Positions 1 to 5,624 of a stretch of 5,820 bases of DNA are shown piece by piece. This DNA comes from Actinomycetes bacterium (lineage in GTDB: Bacteria > Actinomycetota > Actinomycetes > Actinomycetales > Cellulomonadaceae), in the NCBI GenBank assembly GCA_023389545.1, contig JAEWEI010000046.1:1-5820 (forward strand). The letters are read 5' to 3'. Each line of letters begins with the position of its first letter. Position 1 is the stretch's first letter. The position numbers were made by a program, and so were the translations under genes. The notes under the pieces were generated by a model, which saw only the letters and a list, made by a program, of their open reading frames with translations, was not told the origin of the DNA and did no database searches.

Positions 1-2
1 CC

Positions 3-230
3 TCGATCTCGGAGCTGCGCCGCGACCTCGCCGCGTCCGGGCTGCAGGCCGAGCTCGAGCTCGGCCAACGGCAGGCCGGATCCGCCGACGACCAGCGCCC
101 TGGCGACGGAGGGCAGCGCCGCGGCGCCGAGCCCGCCGGCCCGTCCGGAATCGGCCAGGCCGCCGGCCTGCCCGCCCCCCATCGCAGCCCGTCGGCCACC
201 CGGCCCGGCGGCATCGACGTCATCGCCTGA
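3..230 (+). CDS. fliK: Flagellar hook-length control protein FliK, C-terminal end (5' truncated by window)
   Basis: An open frame enters from the left edge and ends at TGA 228-230, giving the last 75 residues of a protein. The first visible residues (SISELRRDLAASGLQAELEL) match the end of the FliK C-terminal domain, where a conserved helix of the form LR..L...GL is followed by a short strand. The remainder is a Gly/Ala/Pro/Arg-rich, probably disordered tail ending in GGIDVIA. FliK is a secreted molecular ruler that measures hook length and switches the export gate (FlhB) from hook to filament substrates. The identification rests on this short end plus position: fliK directly precedes flgD and flgE in Gram-positive flagellar clusters. 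Only 13 bases separate its stop from the flgD start, so the two are probably co-transcribed. The N-terminal ruler region lies outside the window. Confidence 0.8.
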   Translation, partial: SISELRRDLAASGLQAELELGQRQAGSADDQRPGDGGQRRGAEPAGPSGIGQAAGLPAPHRSPSATRPGGIDVIA

Positions 231-243
231 ACAGGAGCGCCCC

Positions 244-702
244 TTGAGCATCGACGCGTCCGCCATCTACTCGGCACCCGCCTCGTCGACCGGGTCGACC
301 ACCTCGGCGGCCAAGAACACCCTCGACTCGCAGGCGTTCCTCAACCTGCTCGTCGCGCAGCTCGCCAACCAGGACCCGAGCTCGCCGATGGACACCAACG
401 ACCTGATGGCGCAGACCACCCAGCTCGCCACGATGGAGCAGCTCACCGAGCTGACCTCCACGTCGCGTGAGGGGTTCGCGCTGCAGATGCGGATGGCCGC
501 GGCCAGCCTCGTCGGCCAGCAGGTCACCTACACCGACGCGGAGGGCGAGACCCAGACCGGGGTCGTGTCCTCCGTGTCCTACACGACGGCAGTGCCGACG
601 GTGATGGTCGGCGACAAGGAGGTCACGCTCGACGCCGTGGCCACCGTCACGACCCCCGGCGCCACACCCGCACCCCCCACGACCCCCGCGCCCAGCGCCT
701 GA
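244..702 (+). CDS. flgD: Flagellar hook assembly (hook cap) protein FlgD, short form
   Basis: This 152-residue protein has the FlgD N-terminal signature at about residues 29-72: SQAFLNLLVAQLANQDP, then SPMDTNDLMAQTTQLATMEQL. FlgD is exported through the flagellar type III apparatus and forms the scaffold at the hook tip on which FlgE subunits polymerise. Residues 87-135 (SLVGQQVTYTD...GVVSSV...VTLDAVATV) look like a tudor-like fold. The Ig/Fn3-like insert of the roughly 230-residue enterobacterial FlgD is absent, as in the short Bacillus form. The tail (136-152) is Pro/Thr/Ala-rich. The start is TTG 244, preceded by AGGAG at 233-237 with 6-base spacing, and no better in-frame start is apparent. 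It sits between fliK and flgE as expected for a hook operon. Confidence 0.92.
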   Translation: MSIDASAIYSAPASSTGSTTSAAKNTLDSQAFLNLLVAQLANQDPSSPMDTNDLMAQTTQLATMEQLTELTSTSREGFALQMRMAAASLVGQQVTYTDAEGETQTGVVSSVSYTTAVPTVMVGDKEVTLDAVATVTTPGATPAPPTTPAPSA

Positions 703-729
703 CGCAGGCCTCCACCGAAGGGAACTCCC

Positions 730-1908
730 ATGCTCCGCTCGCTCTTCTCCGGCATCAGCGGTCTGCGCAGTCACCAGACCATGCTCGACGTGACCGGCAA
801 CAACATCGCCAACGTCAACACCACGGGCTTCAAGTCCTCCCAGGTCCAGTTCCAGGACACCCTCAGCCAGGTGATCCAGAACGGCGGCGGCGCGCAGGAC
901 GGCACGGGCGGGACGAACCCCGCGCAGGTGGGCCTCGGCGTGCGCGTAGCGGGCATCACCACGAACTTCACGCAAGGCGCCTCGCAGTCCACCGGGCGCA
1001 GCACCGACATGATGATCCAGGGCGACGGCTTCTTCGTGGTCCGCAAGGGGACCGAGACGTTCTACACGCGGGCCGGCAGCTTCGACTTCGACCCCACGGG
1101 CCAGATGGTGCTGCCGGGCGAGGGCGCCATCGTGCAGGGCTGGGCGGCGGTGAACGGCGTGATCGACACCAACGGCCCGCTGGTGGACCTCAAGGTGCCG
1201 GCCGGCACCGTCATGGCCGCCGTGCAGAGCACCACCGCGAGCTTCGTCGGCAACCTGCCCTCGGACGCGGCGGACGGCACCACGCTGGACCGCACCATCT
1301 CCGTGTTCGACTCCACGGGCGTCGAGCGCGAGATCAAGCTCACGTTCACCCGCTCGGCCACGGGCTGGTCGCTGGACGCCACGGACGGCGCGGCCACCGC
1401 CACGCCCGGCGCGCTGACCTTCGCGCCGGACGGCTCGCTGACCACGCCCACCACGTTCACCCTGGGCGGGGTGGCGGTGGACCTGTCGACCATCACCGGC
1501 TTCGCGGGCATCGAGACGCTGAAGGCGGGCACGCAGAACGGCCAGGCCGCGGGCACGCTGCTGTCCTTCGCGCTGGGCGCCGACGGCACGATCATGGGCT
1601 CGTTCAGCAACGGCCTCAAGCAGGCGGTCGGCCGCATCGCGCTGGGCAACTTCACCAACCCGGGCGGGCTGGAGAAGGCCGGCGGCTCGCTGTTCCGCAC
1701 GGGCGTCAACTCCGGCGACGCGCAGGTCGGCACCGCCGGCACGGGCGGCCGTGGCGGCCTCGCGGGCGGCTCGCTCGAGATGTCCAACGTGGACCTGTCC
1801 AGCGAGTTCACCTCGCTGATCATCGCCCAGCGCGGCTTCCAGGCGAACTCCCGTGTGATCACCACCTCGGACGAGGTGCTGCAGGAGCTCGTCAACCTCA
1901 AGCGCTGA
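730..1908 (+). CDS. flgE: Flagellar hook protein FlgE
   Basis: This 392-residue protein carries the full set of FlgE landmarks. The N-terminal rod/hook helix region (MLRSLFSGISGLRSHQTMLD, then VTGNNIANVNTTGFK, residues 1-35) and the segment RSTDMMIQGDGFFVV (90-104) are typical. The C-terminal region (about 349-392) has SLEMSNVDLSSEFTSLIIAQRGFQANSRVITTSDEVLQELVNLKR-type helices, broken here only by normal family variation. These termini form the coiled-coil core of the hook. The middle (about 140-300) is the Thr/Gly/Ala-rich surface domain that includes the FlgE D2 region. Length is close to the usual 400. FlgE polymerises into the universal joint between rod and filament. ATG 730 is preceded by GAAGGGAA at 717-724, with a 27-base gap after flgD, so it belongs to the same transcript. 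A strong stem-loop follows the stop. Confidence 0.96.
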   Translation: MLRSLFSGISGLRSHQTMLDVTGNNIANVNTTGFKSSQVQFQDTLSQVIQNGGGAQDGTGGTNPAQVGLGVRVAGITTNFTQGASQSTGRSTDMMIQGDGFFVVRKGTETFYTRAGSFDFDPTGQMVLPGEGAIVQGWAAVNGVIDTNGPLVDLKVPAGTVMAAVQSTTASFVGNLPSDAADGTTLDRTISVFDSTGVEREIKLTFTRSATGWSLDATDGAATATPGALTFAPDGSLTTPTTFTLGGVAVDLSTITGFAGIETLKAGTQNGQAAGTLLSFALGADGTIMGSFSNGLKQAVGRIALGNFTNPGGLEKAGGSLFRTGVNSGDAQVGTAGTGGRGGLAGGSLEMSNVDLSSEFTSLIIAQRGFQANSRVITTSDEVLQELVNLKR

Positions 1909-1924
1909 CGCGCAGCAGACCGGC

Positions 1925-1960
1925 TGGCCGGGCCGTGTGACCACCACAACGGCCCGGTCA
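1925..1960 (+). terminator. Strong stem-loop after flgE (putative terminator or mRNA 3'-end structure)
   Basis: A perfect 9-base inverted repeat, CCGGGCCGT (1928-1936) and ACGGCCCGG (1949-1957), starts 19 bases after the flgE stop. It extends outward by three further pairs (TGG 1925-1927 with TCA 1958-1960, one of them G-U). It also extends inward by three pairs (1937-1939 with 1945-1947) if A1948 is bulged, closing a 5-base ACCAC loop. No T-run follows, so it is not a canonical intrinsic terminator. Such U-less hairpins are common at 3' ends in high-GC actinobacteria. Its place between the hook genes and a promoter-like motif suggests that it separates two transcription units. Confidence 0.6.
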
Positions 1961-1972
1961 CCCGCCGGAAGC

Positions 1973-2000
1973 CTCATACCCGACGCAGAGCGGCCGATCA
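1973..2000 (+). promoter_or_regulatory. Putative FliA/sigma-28-type promoter upstream of flbD-motAB-fliL
   Basis: CTCAT at 1973-1977 is followed after 15 bases by GCCGATCA at 1993-2000. The downstream box matches seven of eight bases of the sigma-28 -10 element GCCGATAA. The upstream box sits at the distance expected for the -35 element, and CTCA differs from enteric TAAA but resembles what I recall for actinobacterial FliA-family promoters. The predicted start of transcription is near 2007, leaving a leader of about 48 bases before the flbD GTG. The same motif with the same spacing occurs in the only other long gap of the window, before fliM, which supports its function. This is sequence inference only. 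Confidence 0.6.
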
Positions 2001-2054
2001 GAGACACAGGGCCCACGGACGGGCTCGTCGGCCAGGACCAGGGACGGAACCGCT

Positions 2055-2351
2055 GTGATCGTCGTGACGCGCCTCAATGGGCACCAGTTCGGGGTGAACC
2101 CCGACCTGCTCCAACGCATCGACAGCGCGCCCGACACCATCCTCACGCTCATCGACGGGTCCAAGTACATCGTGGAGGAGTCGATGACGGAGGTCATCGC
2201 GTTGATCCACGAGCACCGCGCCCAGCTGTTGGCACGCGCGCAAGAGATCCAGATCTCGCCCAAGCCGGCGGTCGAGCTGGTCCGGGATGACGAGTCCGAG
2301 GACGACGCCCCGCTCGCGCGCCCTGTGCCCCTTCGACCCAGGAGTCGCTGA
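2055..2351 (+). CDS. flbD: FlbD/SwrD-family flagellar protein
   Basis: This 98-residue protein belongs to the small FlbD family (SwrD/YlzI in Bacillus subtilis). It is unrelated to the Caulobacter NtrC-like regulator of the same name. The diagnostic pattern is at residues 1-55: MIVVTRLNGHQFGVNPDLL, then APDTILTLIDGSKYIVEES and TEVIALIHEHR. In B. subtilis SwrD is needed for full flagellar torque through the MotAB stator. That suits its position here, where its stop (TGATG) overlaps motA by one base. The family core is about 70 residues; this one has an extra tail with an acidic patch (DDESEDD, 78-84) and then Pro/Arg-rich residues. The start is GTG 2055, with AGGGACGG at 2040-2047 as a fair ribosome binding site. 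It is the first gene after the putative sigma-28-type promoter. Confidence 0.9.
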   Translation: MIVVTRLNGHQFGVNPDLLQRIDSAPDTILTLIDGSKYIVEESMTEVIALIHEHRAQLLARAQEIQISPKPAVELVRDDESEDDAPLARPVPLRPRSR

Positions 2352-3118
2352 TGGACCCCGCCGGCTTTATCGGGATCGTCGTCGCCTTCGGCGCCATCTT
2401 CGGCGCGCTCCTCATCGAGGGCGCCGACCCGATGTCGATCTTCCTGCCCGCCCCACTCATGCTGGTGTGGCTGGGCACGATCGGCGTCGGCATCGCCGGG
2501 CACACGGTGAAGGACGTCATCGCCTCCTACTCGGCGGTGCCGCGCGCGTTCCTCAGCAAGGCGCCGGATCCGGGCGCGATGGTCGACACCGTCGTGGACC
2601 TCGCGGACCGGGCGCGCCGCGAGGGCCTGCTCGCCCTGGAGGACGCCGCGAAGGACATCGACGACGTGTTCCTGCGCTCCGGGCTGCAAGCAGCGATCGA
2701 CGGCACCGATCCGGAGGACCTGCGCGACATCCTCGAGGACAAGATCGCCACCAAGCGCACCCAGGACCGCGTCCACTCCAAGTACTTCCAGGACATGGGC
2801 GGTTACGCGCCCACCATCGGCATCATCGGCACCGTCATCTCGCTGGTGCACGTGCTGGAGAACCTGGCCGACCCGGCCTCGCTGGGCCACTCGATCGCGG
2901 CGGCGTTCGTCGCGACCCTCTGGGGCATCCTCTCCGCGAACGCCGTGTGGCTGCCGATCGGCGTGCGCATCCGGCGGCTCTCCGACCTGGAGTGCCTGCA
3001 GATGGAGGTCACGCTCGAGGGCCTGCTCGCGGTGCAGGCCGGGGCGAACCCGCGCCTGGTGGGCGAGCGGCTGCGGAGCCTGGTCCCGGAGCCGTCCCCG
3101 GCGAAGGCCGCCGCATGA
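2351..3118 (+). CDS. motA: Flagellar stator protein MotA
   Basis: This 255-residue membrane protein is the proton-channel (MotA/TolQ/ExbB) half of the stator. Four hydrophobic segments are visible at about residues 4-24, 28-50, 150-171 and 180-203. Between segments 2 and 3 lies the cytoplasmic loop that contacts FliG, with RREGLLALED; by alignment R89 and E97 correspond to the E. coli torque residues R90 and E98. The TM3 signature GGYAPTIGIIGTVISLVHVL holds P154, and the TM4 signature ATLWGILSANAVWLPI holds P202; these match E. coli P173 and P222. ATG 2351 shares its A with the flbD stop and has AGGAG at 2340-2344. The stop overlaps the motB ATG by four bases (ATGA), a sign of translational coupling that would help equal expression of the two stator subunits. 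Confidence 0.96.
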   Translation: MDPAGFIGIVVAFGAIFGALLIEGADPMSIFLPAPLMLVWLGTIGVGIAGHTVKDVIASYSAVPRAFLSKAPDPGAMVDTVVDLADRARREGLLALEDAAKDIDDVFLRSGLQAAIDGTDPEDLRDILEDKIATKRTQDRVHSKYFQDMGGYAPTIGIIGTVISLVHVLENLADPASLGHSIAAAFVATLWGILSANAVWLPIGVRIRRLSDLECLQMEVTLEGLLAVQAGANPRLVGERLRSLVPEPSPAKAAA

Positions 3119-4014
3119 GCTCCGGACGCGGCCGCGGGGGCCGTCGGCGCGCGCAGCATGACGAGGAGCACGTCAACCACGAGCGGTGGCTGGTCAGCTA
3201 CTCCGACATGATCACCGTGCTGATGGCGCTGTTCATCGTCCTGTTCGCGATCAGCCAGGTCGACCAGCAGAAGTACGTCGCGTTGCGCGACTCCCTGGCG
3301 GCGGGGTTCAACACGAACGCCGCGCCCTCGGTGCTGGACGGCAGCACGGGCACGCTCGATGGCGCGAGCATCGTGCCGGAGACGGCCCCGGCCTCGAGCA
3401 CCGGCGGCATGGTGGACGCGGACGCGGGCCTCGGCACGCAGGGCGCGAGCCCGTCGGCTGTGCCGTCCGAGACGATCGACCCGGCGGTGCTGGAGGCGGC
3501 GCGCCGGGAGGCGGCGCACCTCGAGGGCGTGCGGGCGCAGCTCATGGCGCTGCTGGAGGCGAACGGGCTGAACGACGCGGTGCGGTTCCGCATCGACGAG
3601 CGTGGGCTCGTGCTGGGCCTGGTGGCCGACGACGTGTTCTTCGCGGCGGCGAGCGCCGAGTTGACGCCCACCGCGCGGCAGGTGCTGGACGTGTCGGGCC
3701 CCACGCTGGTGGCCCTCGCCGAGTCGATCTCGGTGGAGGGGCACGCCAACAACATCCCCGTCTCCGGCCGCTATCCGACCAACTGGGAGCTGTCGTCCGA
3801 CCGTGCCACGCAGGTGCTGCGCCACCTGGTGGAGGTGGATGGCATCCAGCCGCACCGGATCATGGCGGTTGGCTTCGGCGAGGCGCGGCCCTTGATCGAC
3901 GGCACTGGCGAGGACGCGATCGTCGCGAACCGCCGGGTCGACCTCGTCATCCTCAGCAGCGCGCCGGAGGCCGTGCGCGCGCTGGTGCCCACCCTGACCG
4001 GAACGGAGGGGTAG
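3115..4014 (+). CDS. motB: Flagellar stator protein MotB (OmpA-like peptidoglycan-anchored)
   Basis: This 299-residue protein has a basic N-terminus, then WLVSYSDMITVLMALFIVLF: one transmembrane helix (about 31-48) with D31 at the place of the ion-binding Asp32 of E. coli MotB. Residues 52-66 could be the plug helix. A Ser/Thr/Gly/Ala-rich linker (about 67-125) leads to a helix and an OmpA-like domain (about 155-285). That domain has SVEGHANNIPV (206-216), NWELSSDRA (223-231), VGFGEARPL (252-260) and ANRRVDLVIL (271-280). It would anchor the stator to peptidoglycan. In GHANN the usual GHTD Asp is Asn212. The frame is open far upstream of 3115, but the start is ATG 3115 because of family homology, the 4-base overlap with motA and GAAGG at 3103-3107. 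Whether the ion is H+ or Na+ cannot be told here. Confidence 0.96.
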   Translation: MSSGRGRGGRRRAQHDEEHVNHERWLVSYSDMITVLMALFIVLFAISQVDQQKYVALRDSLAAGFNTNAAPSVLDGSTGTLDGASIVPETAPASSTGGMVDADAGLGTQGASPSAVPSETIDPAVLEAARREAAHLEGVRAQLMALLEANGLNDAVRFRIDERGLVLGLVADDVFFAAASAELTPTARQVLDVSGPTLVALAESISVEGHANNIPVSGRYPTNWELSSDRATQVLRHLVEVDGIQPHRIMAVGFGEARPLIDGTGEDAIVANRRVDLVILSSAPEAVRALVPTLTGTEG

Positions 4015-4018
4015 ACCC

Positions 4019-4534
4019 ATGCCCATCGAGCAACGAGTCATCTCCGGCGGCAAGATCGGCGCCAAGAACGCCCCCCAGGGCCCTGGCCTGAAGGCCGCCG
4101 AGGAGCCGCCCGCGAAGGGTGGTGGCAAGCGCGTCAAGCTGCTGGTCATCGGCGCCGTCCTGCTGGTCGTCCTGGGCGTCGGGGCGGCGTACCTGGGCGG
4201 TGTGTTCGACAAGGGCGCGGCCGCCGAGCCGCCAGCGCCGCCTGTGCCGACGCCGGGCGAGGTGCTGGCGGTGGAGCCGGTGAGCCTGAACCTCGCCGGC
4301 GGCCACTACCTGCGCATCGGGCTGGGCCTGCAGCTCACCACCGACGTGCACGAGGCGCCCGACCCGTCGAAGGCGGTGGACGCCGCGATCAAGCTCTTCT
4401 CGGGCCGCACGATGGACGAGGTCTCCGATCCGGCCACCCGGGACGCGCTCACGGCGGAGCTCGCGGAGCAACTCGTCGAGGTCTACGAGGGCGAGGTGAT
4501 GGACGTCTACCTGACGAACTACGTGACCCAGTAA
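4019..4534 (+). CDS. fliL: Flagellar basal body-associated protein FliL
   Basis: This 171-residue protein has the FliL layout: a short charged, Gly/Lys-rich cytoplasmic N-terminus (1-39) and one transmembrane helix (about 40-61, VKLLVIGAVLLVVLGVGAAYL). A Pro/Ala-rich stretch (67-80) follows. The FliL domain comes last (about 81-171): EPVSLNLAGGHYLRIGLGLQL, DAAIKLFSGRTMDEVSD and a final EVMDVYLTNYVTQ. The FliL family forms a ring around the MotB linker and stabilises or activates the stator. ATG 4019 lies four bases after the motB stop, with a strong GGAGGGG site at 4005-4011 inside the motB 3' end. The gene closes the stator unit flbD-motA-motB-fliL. It ends with TAA, followed by a non-coding gap with several short hairpins. 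Confidence 0.93.
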   Translation: MPIEQRVISGGKIGAKNAPQGPGLKAAEEPPAKGGGKRVKLLVIGAVLLVVLGVGAAYLGGVFDKGAAAEPPAPPVPTPGEVLAVEPVSLNLAGGHYLRIGLGLQLTTDVHEAPDPSKAVDAAIKLFSGRTMDEVSDPATRDALTAELAEQLVEVYEGEVMDVYLTNYVTQ

Positions 4535-4644
4535 GGCCCGGCAGACACGCCGGTGAAGTCGGGGCGCCATGGAGGGCGCCATACCGCTCCGCCCAGCACA
4601 CGGCCCATGAGGGGCCAGGTCGGAGAATCCACGCACGCCGCTTG
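4535..4644 (+). other. Intergenic region after fliL with three short hairpins
   Basis: No gene is supported here. Three small inverted repeats follow the fliL stop in series. They are CCGGC/GCCGG (4538-4542 and 4549-4553, 6-base loop), GGCGCC/GGCGCC (4563-4568 and 4575-4580, 6-base loop) and GGCCC/GGGCC (4602-4606 and 4612-4616, 5-base loop). None has a T-run after it and stems are only 5-6 pairs, so termination is possible but weakly supported. The first starts three bases after the stop codon and is the likeliest 3'-end structure. Confidence 0.4.
4562..4582 (+). repeat. Tandem direct repeat of GGGCGCCAT
   Basis: The 9-mer GGGCGCCAT occurs at 4562-4570 and again at 4574-4582, a 12-base period with GGA between. 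Because GGCGCC is self-complementary, the pair also forms the middle hairpin of this gap. The copies lie about 65 bases upstream of the CTCAT box before fliM. They could be a paired operator, but a short GC-rich repeat can also arise by chance. Confidence 0.4.
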
Positions 4645-4672
4645 CTCATGAATGCGCGTCGTCCGCCGATGG
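4645..4672 (+). promoter_or_regulatory. Putative FliA/sigma-28-type promoter immediately upstream of fliM
   Basis: CTCAT at 4645-4649 is followed after exactly 15 bases by GCCGAT at 4665-4670 (GCCGATGG, six of eight bases of the sigma-28 -10 element). Boxes and spacing are identical to the motif at 1973-1998 before flbD, while the bases between them differ. With transcription starting about 7-8 bases beyond the -10 box, the first base would be at or next to G4680, the first base of the fliM GTG. This would give a leaderless message. Inference from sequence only. Confidence 0.58.
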
Positions 4673-4679
4673 GCCCTGC

Positions 4680-5624
4680 GTGACCGTTGACGAGACCGTG
4701 CACGCGCCCGCTCGCGCCGCGACGCGACGCGCTCGACTGCAGGAGCCGGAGCCCTACGACTTCCGGCGGCCCATGACCATGGCGCGTGAGCACGGCCGCG
4801 TCCTGGAGATGGCGTTCGAGACGTTCGCCCGGCAGTGGGGCAACCAGCTCAGCGCACGGCTGCGGGTGAGCGCCCAGGTGACGTTCGACGAGCTGGCGCT
4901 GTGCTCCTACGACGAGTACGTGCGCGCGCTCCCGCCCACCACGGCGATGGTGCTGTGCGGCGTCGAGCAGTCCCGGCAGACGGCAGTGGTGCAGATCCCC
5001 GTGGGCGCCCTCATGGTGTGGATCGACTACCTGCTGGGCGGCGCCGGCAAGGGCGACGAGCGGGAGGGCCGCGAGCTCACCGAGATCGAGATGGTGCTGG
5101 TCCGCGAGCTGCTGCAGCTCGCGCTCGGCGACCTCGGCTACGCGTTCGCTGGCCTGCTCCCGCTGCACGTCACTGTGCGGTCGGTGCAGTACAACCCCCA
5201 GTTCGTGCAGGCCGTCGGGGCCACCGACCCGGTGCTGCAGGCGTCCTTCACGCTGCGCTCCGGCCAGCGCGAGGACCGCGCGACGCTGATGTTCCCCGCC
5301 GACCTGCTGCTGTCGGCGTTGTTGAGCGGCGAGGGCGCGGACTCCCGCTCCGCCGAGGACCGCCGCGCGCAGGCGGTCGCCTTGGAGGACCTCGAGGTGG
5401 CCGTGCAGCACGTCCCGGTGGACGTGGCCGTGCGGTTCACGCCGTTGTCGGTGCGCCCCCCGCAGGTCATGAGCCTGGCGGTGGGCGACGTCCTGCCTCT
5501 GAACCACCCCTCGTCGCGTCCGCTGGATGTGGTCGTCGACGGGGTCGTGCTCGCCCGAGCCGCCGCCGGGAACAACGGTTCCCGGCTCGCCTGCATGGTT
5601 GTCGACGTCGAGGAGAACCTCTGA
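4680..5624 (+). CDS. fliM: Flagellar motor switch protein FliM
   Basis: This 314-residue protein has the FliM entry motif EPYDFRRP (24-31). A CheC-like middle domain follows (about 38-220), with ETFARQWGNQLSARLRV (47-63), YDEYVRALP (77-85), IDYLLGGAGKG (115-125) and RELTEIEMVLVRELL (131-145). The SpoA/FliN_C domain is at about 236-312 (VAVQHVPVDVAVRF, LAVGDVLPLNHP). FliM joins FliG to FliN in the C-ring and sets rotation direction. The usual N-terminal LSQ-EIDALL peptide that binds phosphorylated CheY is missing; residues 1-23 are Ala/Arg-rich instead. GTG 4680 is the first possible start in this frame: upstream codons back to TGA 4608-4610 contain no ATG, GTG or TTG. No Shine-Dalgarno sequence precedes it. 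Another GTG at 4698 is a weaker option. The stop overlaps the next ATG by one base. Confidence 0.94.
   Translation: MTVDETVHAPARAATRRARLQEPEPYDFRRPMTMAREHGRVLEMAFETFARQWGNQLSARLRVSAQVTFDELALCSYDEYVRALPPTTAMVLCGVEQSRQTAVVQIPVGALMVWIDYLLGGAGKGDEREGRELTEIEMVLVRELLQLALGDLGYAFAGLLPLHVTVRSVQYNPQFVQAVGATDPVLQASFTLRSGQREDRATLMFPADLLLSALLSGEGADSRSAEDRRAQAVALEDLEVAVQHVPVDVAVRFTPLSVRPPQVMSLAVGDVLPLNHPSSRPLDVVVDGVVLARAAAGNNGSRLACMVVDVEENL

Noticed and set aside
220..2016. A 598-codon open frame on the - strand opposite flgD and flgE
   Set aside because: Its translation is a low-complexity Arg/Gly/Ala/His/Val-rich string without domains. It lies opposite well-recognised genes and is explained by strong G/C third-position bias removing stop codons.
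1937..2290. A 117-codon + strand frame across the flgE-flbD gap
   Set aside because: It overlaps the stem-loop, the promoter-like motif and the well-supported flbD frame, and its product is low-complexity Arg/Pro/His-rich with no family resemblance.
2953..2958. A third GCCGAT inside motA as a possible internal promoter
   Set aside because: There is no CTCA or TAAA-like box 15-17 bases upstream, and the bases encode conserved MotA residues (WLPIG).
2287..3114. Open extension of the motB frame upstream through motA, suggesting a larger fused protein
   Set aside because: The extension translates to Arg/Gly/Pro-rich sequence overlapping the clear MotA frame. MotB homology begins only after ATG 3115, which has its own ribosome binding site.
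2803..4212. A 469-codon open frame on the - strand opposite motA, motB and fliL
   Set aside because: Same cause: a stop-poor antisense frame in high-GC DNA, Arg/His/Ala-rich, with no recognisable family and no ribosome binding site seen.
4449..5507. A 352-codon open frame on the - strand opposite fliM
   Set aside because: Composition is typical of an antisense shadow (runs of His, Arg, Gln, Ala). The + strand carries an intact FliM over the same stretch.
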